Positions 24,456-34,800 of a stretch of 64,000 bases of DNA are shown here, piece by piece. Origin of the DNA: Pelecanus crispus. Its lineage: Eukaryota > Chordata > Aves > Pelecaniformes > Pelecanidae. Under the pieces are notes generated by a model. The model saw only the letters and a program-made list of their open reading frames with translations, did no database searches and was not told where the DNA came from. The stretch is from NCBI RefSeq assembly GCF_030463565.1, contig NC_134644.1, positions 127,965,388 to 128,029,387 of the forward strand, read 5' to 3'. Positions within the stretch are counted from its first letter, which is position 1. Each line of letters begins with the position of its first letter. The position numbers and the translations under genes were made by a program.

Positions 24456-24461
24456 AATAAA
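24456..24461 (+). promoter_or_regulatory. Candidate polyadenylation signal (proximal)
   Basis: AATAAA about 480 bases after the MAPRE2 stop. Canonical hexamer; use is not shown by sequence alone. Confidence 0.4.
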
Positions 24462-26018
24462 GGGATACAGTGGAAGTCATACTCAAGCCATAGCGATGAG
24501 GTGTGTTGTGGAGGAAAATGCTCGTGTTGCTCACATTTATTCCTTTCCTGCCTTAACAAAATGGAAGGCAGAGCATCTGTTTCACTAGGAGATTTAAACC
24601 CCTGTGTTAGAAAGCGTGTTAGAAAGCTGCATGGTATGTTTTTTGGCTTATTTCTGGAGGAACAGATATCCACTTAAGTTTTTTTGAAAACATGCCCAGT
24701 TTCCTGACTAGTCAGTAGACATTTCCCAGCTTTTCTTCCTTCCTGAGGAATCCAGTCCCAGCCTCCAGCTTCAGCTCTGCCTCCGCAGAGCTCAGTGCTA
24801 ATGGAGGAGAGAAATCTCCTTGACACAAGTGTGGCTGCAGGATCCGATCTCTGCCATCATATTTGGCTTCCCACCCCTCAGAAGAGGACAAATTAGGCCA
24901 GCCATTTCTTTTCGCTATCCTTCCCCACTCTGCTGCCCCGGCCATACAAGTACGGAAGACAAAATTTCCTCACTGGTGCCAAGGCATGGGGGAAAAAACA
25001 GCAACAGCACTAGCCCTGAACCCCCCCAAACTCCCTTTAAGTGGGTGGTGGACACCTCGCAGGTGTTGAGGCTGCTTCCGAAGCAGGGAGAGGCAGTGAG
25101 GAGTCCTTCTGGAGACAGAGCACACATCAGAGGGGGACCAGCTGACTGAGGGGCACAGCCCCGGTTCTGCGCTTGGCTTACCTTCCTCCGGCGAGGCCGG
25201 CACGGTGCAGAACCACGTCTGCCCTGGAGATGTCTGCAGTAAGAGTGTTCCGTGCCAGTGCGGTCCCATCGCCTTGTTCTAAATGACGGTATTTTATAAA
25301 CAGAAGTATCTTGAAGCATACAAAGCATTCCTTATTTTTCTCATAAAACTGCGCATTGTGGTCTCTGAATATTTAATGTTTGGTATTCTTGGTCTCTCAA
25401 TTTTCTTAATTCGCTGATTTAGCAGGTACATGGAAGTCCCATCCCAGTGGGCAGTCACTGAAAAACTCCAAAGCCTATTGAACAGCTAAATCATCTTAGA
25501 CCTTCATGTGCTCCTAAAGCATAAGTTCCCAGCTTATGCTTCCACAGAAAGGTTTTCAATTAATCAACCCCCAGCGCCCATACACATGCACGTGCAGTTT
25601 TCGGTTCCTAATCAATCTTCTGCAGCTAAGTGGCTCTTAGTTAAATGTGAGATCCCTGCTGTTGCGTTGCACCACAGACAATGTATAAAATACTGTTAAG
25701 CATTAGAACAGGTATTTCCAGTTCCTTGATTGCTCCCCCTGCTCAGCAGAAGAGTTTTTGGACCCTGCGGGCTGAAGGTTTCCCAGCCCTGCCTCCAGCA
25801 CTGACCTCACGTTCTACCTGGTGATGAACTGAAAGTACTGCAACCTGCAGGCCAGCGCTTTCCTTTCCCATTCTGATTGGTTACAAATAAGGTCTGGTTT
25901 ATAAAAACGTGTATATTCCAAAAGAAGTATTTCCAAGAATCACCACAAATGGAGGAATTGTCATTTTTGTTGTATTTGTGTTTATTAGAACATATGTACT
26001 TATTACAATTGTCATTGT

Positions 26019-26024
26019 AATAAA
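26019..26024 (+). promoter_or_regulatory. Candidate polyadenylation signal
   Basis: AATAAA inside cattgtaataaacagtag, followed within about 50 bases by a T-rich stretch (atttttttttcc) like a downstream element. Plausible main 3' end for MAPRE2. Confidence 0.45.
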
Positions 26025-26846
26025 CAGTAGTTCTTCATAATACTGTTGAACTGAAGAGCAGTTACTAATTTTTTTTTCCGGTCTCCAGAATGTCCTTTAA
26101 TCTGTATGGGATTTCCAATGGGGCAAGGAGTTTGGGATCAGGCTATAAACTTAATTTCATCAGCGCCAGTCTCTGCTTACTGCAGTTCATCCTTCTGCTA
26201 TTACTCGAGCAGATGCATGGAGAGCACTTCAAGAGAAAATGTTTTTCTAAAGGTGCAAATGGTTGGGTTGCTGAGCTCCCCAGAGGGTTCATAGCCAGGC
26301 TGTTGTGCCTCTCTCCTTTTCTCTCTTTGAAGCACATTTAAAAAAAAAAAAAAAATTAAAAAAGCTGAACTTCATTTCCTGAAAATTCCTTATAGCCTAT
26401 TTCTGGTCTGAGGACCATAGCCCTCTCACTGCTTGTACCAAGGGGGATGCAGGGATGCAGGGAGCCGGGACAGTGAAGTACCTCGTGGGCACTAGAAATT
26501 TGGCTGTGCTGAGGGGAGGGCGATGCTCTGAAAGGGGAAAGAGTTGCCCCTCTCCCCCACCCCCTGTGAGTAACCCATTATTCCGTTATGGTTTTAATAT
26601 GCATTTGTAATTACCTTTACTAAATAGCACACCATAAATCTTTGGTTATATATTAAATGTAAACTGAAAGGAATGTAAACATATGTATTGTTAATTATAA
26701 ATCGATAAGTAATGGCATAATAGATACAAAAAGTCTTATTCAGATGTATCAGTCATTTTACATTATCCACAAATTGTCGCATGGTAGAGTAGATTTTTGT
26801 CTGAATATGTGAATAACTTGACTTGCGTTTATCTTTTTACATATTT

Positions 26847-26852
26847 AATAAA
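26847..26852 (+). promoter_or_regulatory. Candidate polyadenylation signal (distal)
   Basis: AATAAA in an AT-rich stretch followed by tctgtctagctct and later a T-rich tract. Distal alternative for MAPRE2. Confidence 0.4.
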
Positions 26853-27849
26853 AAAAATATGTTAAAATCTGTCTAGCTCTAGAGACTATTCAAAACATTC
26901 TAACAGAATACGTTTCTGGTTTAAATATATTTTTGTTTCATTAGTGACTACATATGGGGAGCAGGAAGAAAAAGGCAGTTGCTTTAAAAAAAAAAAAAAA
27001 GGTGGGTAGGTAGTGTCTGTTTCTGTAAGAGCTCAGCAACTGTATCCCCTTCTACAAATCAGAAAAGAAAATGCACATATGTATGTGCATGTAAACAGAA
27101 CATTCTTCTTTATGGTAAACGCTTTCCGATTTCAGAGTACCAAATCTCGTCATATCTCAGTTTTGATACAGCAAAAGCAAAACTCGCAGCAGCCGGGAGG
27201 TGAAGAGAGTACTATAGCAAGGGCACTGAAGCTCCCAGTGGACTTTTCTTGCAATGGCCAAGCATTCAGGGATGAATCTTCAGTGCAGGACCTAAAAGCC
27301 ACCTATGTTTTAGATTAAAATATTAGTTTTTTGGAAGAAAAGGGGGAAACTTCCTTCTAATTCTCACAGCTCTGATCTTTTGCAGCATGAGCAATGTTGC
27401 TGGAGTAGTTGCTGCTAAATCTCCAGGGATTTGAGCCAGGACCTCTTTCTGCCATGGGCTTGAAGCTACCTGGCTGTGTCCCACCAGCGACAGGTCAGCC
27501 TGAGCCCTCCCACTGCCTTCGGGTATCCCTGGGGCTGGGGCAGAGGCTGAGCTGCTGCCCAGCCCCACTTAGGGAAGGTTTCTGGTAGAGAGGAGAGGGT
27601 GAAGCCAGGACCAGAAGAGCCCATTTCCAACCGGGGCACCCCAACCTGGGAGAGCACTGCTAGTTTAGTTGATTTTCATAAGGCTAGGGGGGAGGCATGT
27701 ATTTGGGCTAGTGTGACTCCTCAACAGCATAAAAAAAAAGGAATATATTTTCCAGTTCAAATAGTTGAAAACCTTCAGCTGCAATATTGTGACCAAAAAA
27801 AATTTGTTAGACTGTTAGGTTATCTTCATACTGTTATCTGACTTTGCAA

Positions 27850-27855
27850 AATAAA
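27850..27855 (+). promoter_or_regulatory. Candidate polyadenylation signal (most distal)
   Basis: AATAAA followed by tctgtgaccatc, about 3.9 kb after the stop. Weakest of the four because of its distance. Confidence 0.25.
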
Positions 27856-28974
27856 TCTGTGACCATCCAGCCCTATGAACAAAGCATTCTTATTCCCATT
27901 CATAGAACCAGTTACCATCTAAGATGGCTAAAAATACACTGTGCAATACATGATCTGTTTTTATATTTGTCTTTATAAAGATTGTAGTTACAAGTTGCTT
28001 TGAAAAAGAAAAAGAAAGTTATTTGCTATGTCTTCATATAGAATGTGAAAAAGCTGCCCAGAACTTAATTTCCTTTAAAAGTGATACTTTCTCTTTAGAA
28101 AGGTACAAGTGCAGGCAGGTTGCAGCAGTTCAGGTTTTATGATTTTATTTAATGAAATATTTCAAAATACTCCATTACAGTGCATCAAATTGTACTGCTT
28201 CTGTGACCCTTATTTCCAACTGTTTCATAAATAAGTGCAAGACAGCGGGAAAAGGGAAGCCTGTCCACAGAGTTCCTCCAGTACAACCACATTCAGTCCA
28301 GAGGTAATTTTGTTTATTTTATTCTAATTTTTTTTTCTTGTCAGGACTTCCTCCAGATACTTTTGGTGGACGAGTTACATACAAACTGTTGAAATAGGCA
28401 AGACTTTTGTGGCAGTGTGTCTGGTATCAGATATAATATTTAACTTCAAAACAGTGAGATTGCTGGGTGCATGCCTACATCAAACTCGTTCCCTTCCAAG
28501 CATGGTCAGAACTGCCTTTTTTAGCATCCCTCATGAAATAAACAGCCATCAGCCTTGCTCTGAGAAAGGGGATCTTTGGGCAGTTCGGGAGCGCCTCAGT
28601 GGAGACCCCACGCTCCCTGGGCATCATGCAGGGCAGGGGCATGGCCGCCCCACCAGCGGGGAGGAAGGCTGGCAGATGCCTCTCCTTGTTCCAGCTGCAG
28701 CCCCGGAGCTGGACCGCAGCGGTGCTGGGGGGCATAGGAGCCTTCCTTCCCTGCAGGGCTCTCAGCAAAACCTCCAAAGCAGCATTAACAGGATGACCTG
28801 TGTCCTCTGCCTAGCTCGAACCTTAAAGCTGCTTGAAACGTGACTGTAGTATGATGTTCGTTTGGGGGGTGGGACCCCCAACATGTTCATTTGGTAGGTG
28901 GAACATGCATGCTTTCAAACCATGAGAAGCTTTGCAAGTCGGTGTGACATTTCTAGTCTACCCTTGATTGGTTT

Positions 28975-29060
28975 CGAGTGGACTTGGTAGTGTAGGTTAA
29001 TGGTTGGACTGGATGATCTTAAAGGTCTTTTCCAACCTAAACGATTCTATGATTCTATGA
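28975..29060 (+). mobile_element. CR1 LINE tail
   Basis: Extreme 3' end of a CR1: gtaggttaatggttggactg, gatgatcttaaaggtctttt, ccaacctaa and two copies of the terminal gattctat unit. Heavily 5'-truncated. Confidence 0.92.
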
Positions 29061-29466
29061 TTTCTGCTTTGTGAAGAGGGGAAGCGGGTGGGCAGGCTTG
29101 TCCCCTGGTCCCTACAGTAAGGGCTGCCAGGGGAAATCAGCCCTACTGACGTGGTAGGTCAACTACTGTAACAGGCAGTACGAACTTAAATTGAGGATGT
29201 TCACGGAGATAGGACTGGTCGGTGCTCCGCTGAAAATATTAATAGGAGCTACCGATGTAAGGGTATGTTAACTGTGGAAAAAATAATCAAGCTAGCGATA
29301 AAGCCAGAGAAACGGTCTAAGAACTGAAAAAGGTGAACTTAAGTCTCAGCAGCTCAACAACTACGCTTCTGCCCTGCTTCTGGCAAGCGAGATAGTTAAC
29401 TAGTTAATAAATATGCCGGTCAGTCAGTCACATCCCTTTGTGCGAGAAATGTGATCTAATGCTTAC

Positions 29467-29524
29467 CTTGGGGAAGGCGGACAGATTGTTTCATTAGTGC
29501 TTCAAGGCCACAGAGTCCCTCTGG
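29467..29524 (-). other. Candidate downstream exon of the SELENOI-like gene
   Basis: 58 bases bounded by a pyrimidine-rich acceptor (ctatgctgccctag) and a strong donor (CAAG|GTAAGC). In the phase leaving 31669 it is open: PEGLCGLEALMKQSVRLPQ plus one base. It does not resemble the SELENOI tail. Low confidence. Confidence 0.2.
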
Positions 29525-31668
29525 CTAGGGCAGCATAGGAAAAAAGATGAAACTCAAATTCCTACTCCCTCCTCCAAGGCACGCAGAAAACCTACATATA
29601 TTATAGATGAGGTGAGCAGTTTACATCTGCATGCAAATGTGTAATGGTTAAAAAAAGCTTTTCTTGTCTCAATTCCTTTTTGTTTTCATTATCTAAAACC
29701 ACAAGAATTTGTTTCAAGCACACAGGCAAATAATTATTTGCTTAGCATTTTGCACTCATAGATGAGGTTTGACTGACTAGTTTTGCGGTGAAATATGAGC
29801 ATCTTCAAAGGTTTGTTGGCCAAATTTATTCTCAGCTGGTTGCTTTTGTAGGGTGTATTGTTTGTTGCTACCGCAATATCAACCATGCGCTTGTTACTGC
29901 CTAGAAAGTAAGTATAAAGGCCAGCTGCTGCTGTACGGAGCCTGCGTTTCTGACAGATACAGGTCAGCTGAGACTCATCTTAATGGTGGGGGACAAAAAT
30001 CATACGTTTCAAAAACACTTTACTGTACCTCTAGCTTTCTGAGCTCATTCTCTTCACACATTCGAGGTGAGGAAGAGACTGAATGTGCGTAAGCCCTTCA
30101 GGAGGCTGTATGGAAGAAATGAGTCGTGAGAAAATAAATATGGAAAATGTAGCAGGCACAGCTGCCTGAGTGGGAAGGACATACAGGGAGGGTTTGCGTT
30201 GCCGGGGTCCCACCGGTGACTAGGCTGGGCAAAACCAGTGCTGGTTATAAACCATCAAGGATCTCATGTAACCCAGCATGGATTTATCCAGGACTTTGGA
30301 CACAGTGGCAAGGAGGAGGAAGACAAAAGCTTCAGAGAGGGTAGTAACGCGGCATTAGTGAAGAGAATAAATATTACCAGCAGAACAACTTGGTAAACAC
30401 TTCTCTGCTGGATGGGAATCTTCCTCTGAGATGAAGCATCTTGCTGCATAGCTCATTGTCGCAGTGGTTCAGATATCTGGACTATTCTATTCTTTGGTTA
30501 TTTTAATCAGATTAATTCCAACTATTTATCACATCAGAAGAGTTGCAAATCTCCACGTCAAGTGTTACCAGTCTGATCATAGTGCAGGTGTTCACTCTTG
30601 GACACGTTTCTTCAGGGAAAAGATGTAAATGTTCAAGTGTTCACTCAGCTGCCTCCCCTAAAGAGAAATCATGGAGATTAGCAACCAGTTTCGTACGTAC
30701 ATCACAATTCAGCATCTCTCTTCTCCCGGTCACAGAGGGGAGCACCCAACCACAGTCCTCGTGTACTTGGGGACATTCTGACCTCCACCAACTGGCCCGT
30801 ATCAGTGCTGGGGTAAAATCTATGATGCCAATGTCTGCTGACAAAAGGCTTCTTTCAAAGAAAAATCCTTACATCCCAGTGGTGTATCTTAAATAAAAGA
30901 ATGCTGACCAACTCCCCATGAAATGCGATCTTTGCCATGCAAGGTGTTTTATCTAAAAGCAAACCCCCAATTAAGACACTTTCCTAAGGACTATTTGACA
31001 ATACTCTTTAGAAAAGAGGGCATTAACTGAGGAAAAATGAATTTAAGCAGTAATTCAGATTACAATAGATGACAAGACTGATATCTAGCAGACACAAAAA
31101 TGTGCTGGTAAGATTGAATGAACTGGAAAACCATTCATGTCTCCAGCTTGAGAGATGCTAACAGAGGGCCAAGAAAAGATTAAAAACTGGGACAGCTATT
31201 TTGCCTGCAGATTCAAAGCGAAGTTAACCTTATTTTATGAATTCTATTCATGTCACTTTGCATTTTACCTTCCTATTTTTTCAGTTAAGTAACCTCAGGA
31301 AGAAGAAAGGGAGAAAAAGGGGTGGGAGCATTCATGCCACGTGGGTTGGCTGCTACATAAAACCAGTCCATAAATATTCTGATTGTGATGGGTTTAAAGC
31401 CGAAACCAGCGGGCTACGTTGGAATAATTCTAGTCACTGAAGTTGCTGCATGTGTGAAAAGGCACTGCCTGCAGTAAACTGACTTTTTTTTTTTTTTAAG
31501 TTTAGACTAAATAAAACAATACACAGAAAAAAAACCCCACCCCATAACTGAACATGCAGACTTCTGGATGCTGCCCCAGCTAGACAGCGTAGAAACTGTT
31601 CCCAGACCCCATCGTCCTCCCTGCCCCAGTGCAGCTCTCCCATGGCCGCTTTGGGGGTGCCTGCTCAC

Positions 31669-31851
31669 CACGCAGACCCCGTAGTGCACGTGGGCGGCCG
31701 TGACCAGCACGGTGAATACGGCGAGCACCGCTTCTTCCGTCCAGCCCAGCATCCCAGAAATGGCTGCGTAGACCACCAGCGCCAGCGGGAAGAGGAACCA
31801 GTGGAAAAGCTCCGGCCGGGTGCTGCTCATCTGGCAGACGATCACTTTGCA
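31669..31851 (-). CDS. SELENOI-like exon: last recognisable membrane block
   Basis: 61 codons: [69 protein letters not shown] and AH(I/V)HYGV(R/C)V are diagnostic of SELENOI. The acceptor is tgctccaacag and the donor GTG|GTGAGC, at the position where I align the SELENOI boundary. It is much richer in GC and CpG than the other exons. If the donor is skipped, the frame stays open to a TAG at about 31507 and adds about 55 residues unlike any known phosphotransferase tail. The true last exon, carrying any selenocysteine, was not identified. Confidence 0.88.
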
Positions 31852-34800
31852 CTGTTGGAGCAAAAGGCACCAGGTGAGAAGCACTGGGTCGGCCCGGGGG
31901 TCTACACAAAAGTACGTCTATTTTCTCTGCTTTTGATGAGGGGAAAACAAGGCTAGAGTTCAAAATGGTGCTTGTTTCTGGTGTGAAGACTACTATAGAT
32001 ACACCTTTGTGCCTTACTCTCTGTGAGTCTTAAAGGACTTTATTACAGGTAATTTAAAATACACAGTTCTTTTCTGGAGACAGTGTTTTGACACGCTTTG
32101 CTTTACGAGCCGTGGCACATCTTTGCAAAAGGGGAGTCATTTGACACCTCATGCTTTCGCACAGGCTCGTAAAGTTGTGATCCCAAATCAAATGTGCCAC
32201 CACTTAATCACTGGCAGAGCGTACTGGTACTTTAATCACATGGCATGACAGAAATATATTCTGGTTCATTGTATAGAAGGGAGGGAAGGTAATCTGTGCC
32301 ACTTTTAAATCCTGTTTTTCTTTACTAGCCCTCCTTCATGTACTAAAACACCATTTTCTTGGCTCGATCGTGGTGGTGGACTCCCTGGAGATGTAGCGGG
32401 GGGCCCAGGGAAAGGCATCCCATTCAGAACGGCAGAAAAAATGAGTATCTGGTGCATGGTTTAACTGAAAGTAATTAGCTTAATTCTACTGACTTCTTGA
32501 AACATAATGAGTTGAAGTTCAGATTTTTAAAACTAGTTAAGCGCGCCTCAGTGTTTTACCCTGTTTAGACTCCTTAAGAAATGTGTCTCTCATATACTAT
32601 TCTTTTTTTTAAAAAAAGGAATTTAGGCACAGCTGAAATATTTTTTCAATTTAAGTTTCTATCAAAATTTAAATGTGGTTAAAAATAGATTTTGTGTATC
32701 CTGAAAACAGTAGAAGAATGAAAAATTTATTCCCTTGTGCAGTGCCTGAAATCCTATGACAGCAGCAGTAGGAGTCTGACCATAGGGAAAAAACCTGGCT
32801 TTACTGTCTGTGCTGTGGAAGCTGAAGAATGCAAAACTAAACCATGAAAAAATAATAAACTTTCAATAATGCAAGAAGTAAGCATTTGTGCCTAATGTAA
32901 ATATTTTTGCTTACAATGCATTATCAGTATTGATTATGAATTTTTTGAATAACACTAGTTTTATGAGTCCTTTGAGAATCATTCCAGAGGGTATCAGAAA
33001 TTGCTAAAGCAATCCATATGCTGTAATTTTTCTGGCTGAATAATCGCACCTGTCCGGAGGTTGGATTTCACATTGTTTTAAACCATTTTTATACCACGTT
33101 AAGTACGGTACTCAATTTTTCATAAAGATTGCTTATTAATATGGGGAGCAATTCACCTTCAGTGTATCACAGGACTGCAAAATGGACTATGCTCTGCGCT
33201 CCTCCCTCAATTCCTTATTCCCCCCGGTCCTGAAGCACTGACTCACACTACAAGTGAGGCAAAAACAGCATTAGGAGATGAAAGCGCTGGAAGCTGGAGA
33301 GGCAGACTGGAAAGGAAAGGTAAGGCTATGGGACTATGCCCTGTGCTTTTCCATCCCTCTCACCCCACACCTTGCAATGTTACCCTGGTCCTCCTGAATT
33401 TAAACCTCTAGCAGCTGTGGTTTGTACCCCTGGGTAGGTCCTTAGTGTCTTCTCTCTTACCATCTCCCCTGGGAGGTTCCTCATGAAGCATCTCCTGAGT
33501 CTGAGCTGCCCCTGCTCGTCAGCCAGCTACATCGGCCACTGCGCTCCTGCTATGGTGATGGCTGAAGGTCCCCTCCACGGGAACTACCCACTCTGTCCCC
33601 TCCTCCTGGATTCAAACATGTGCCTCTAAGGGCTTCCTAAGTGGGAGCTGTGACAGTCATGCTCTGTGGTGATTTGCTCAGACCTGGCTATTTCTGAGAG
33701 TTGCCCTACGAGCAAATCTCAAAGCAAGATATGAGCCTCTCGGCAAGAGGGGTCGTCAACCCGTCGGCAGTTCCGCTGCTGGCTGTGGGGACTGGGGAGA
33801 GAAGTCCTCCTCTCAAGGATAAGCAGCTTTCCTTTTTTAGGGCTCAGAGGCCTTTTTTCCTTAGTTTAGCCAAAAATGCTGGAAATGGCCCATCTTTCTG
33901 CCCACTCCAGGAGGCCATCGCCTTCCCTACTCATCCTGACATTGCACAGCTACGAGGCAAGGTCTGAGACCAGGCGTTTAGCCCGAGGGATCTGCTGGGC
34001 AACTGAATATGCTGTCAAAAGCACAAGACATTCAAGATACTGGCAGGTAGAGAAACGTGGGCTGCAGTTTGTGGTCTACAAAACAGATAATGGAAACCCA
34101 GTGTGTCAGAATATCATGGAGAAGAAAAGCATTGCCATGACAAGCCTTACTCTCATGCTGGAGGAAATATGTGTGTGTGTAAGGGACCAGAGGAGGTGAA
34201 AGGAAATACAGGCTTGTTTTCCACTTTTAAAATGTTATAAATTCCAACTAACACCCATACATTTTTAATTTCCACTAACATGCATACATTTTTAATTTGC
34301 ACGAACCTCTAACACTGCAGTAGATGTTTCAGTAAAATCAAAAACGAGGCCTGAAGAATATACGTTGCACTCAATAAACTGTAGTCTACAAAGAAACTTC
34401 TGGCTTGCCATACTATTTTTCTTCTGCAAGCATCCTGCCACAATTGCTCTCAGCTTGTTAAGACGTATGTGCAGAAGCTGCCACCTGCCAAACTCTGAAA
34501 GCACCTTCCCCACTGGTATGAAATAATTGTATTTCTCATTTGGGAATTTACGCTGTTCTCTTAAGAAAAAGGGGTAGATGAGGTAATGAAAAATGCATGC
34601 AATAAAACTTACACTTCTGAAAATAACCTAACTGTTGTGAGATTAAGTCCTTAAGATGGAACCATTTGATTTGTGACCCTCAGAAGCATACATTTACAGG
34701 ATACATCTAACGAGCATCACAATTATGATTTCTTTTCTCTTCCTGAATAGAAATGTGTGGAGGGGTTCTGCTTTCTCTTTTAAAATCCCTCATTTTCAAA

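Larger units (their letters stand above)
23974..27870 (+). other. MAPRE2: MAPRE2 3' UTR and flank (end uncertain)
   Basis: Sequence after the MAPRE2 stop, with no convincing coding region. AATAAA hexamers on this strand occur at 24456-24461, 26019-26024, 26847-26852 and 27850-27855, so the UTR could be about 0.5, 2.1, 2.9 or 3.9 kb. The longest frames here, including an antisense frame over 24915-25328 in a locally GC-rich patch, show no recognisable domain. A poly(A) run at about 26983-27000 and an A-run at 26340-26355 are genomic. The end is inference; transcript data would decide. Confidence 0.6.
27871..31668. other. Region between the convergent genes
   Basis: Should contain the last exon and 3' UTR of the minus-strand SELENOI-like gene, but none was identified with confidence. 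Holds a CR1 tail (28975-29060), a GC-rich patch at 28570-28780 with chance frames on both strands, and one well-formed minus-strand splice pair at 29467-29524 (see findings). A T-run lies at 31484-31498. Confidence 0.6.

Noticed and set aside
24915..25328. 137-codon minus-strand frame in the MAPRE2 3' UTR
   Set aside because: Low-complexity Pro/Ser/Arg/Gly composition from local GC richness, no recognisable domain, antisense to the UTR.
27100..27200. Minus-strand peptide ending near 27120 as the missing SELENOI-like tail
   Set aside because: No good acceptor in the right phase and no resemblance to the family C-terminus or to a TGA-containing tail.
28409..28843. 144-codon plus-strand frame and overlapping 100-codon minus-strand frame (28475-28777)
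   Set aside because: Both lie in one GC-rich patch, overlap each other antisense, and show no domain, splice context or family resemblance. Treated as chance.
31642..31956. 104-codon plus-strand frame
   Set aside because: Antisense shadow of the SELENOI-like exon at 31669-31851, whose homology is clear on the minus strand.
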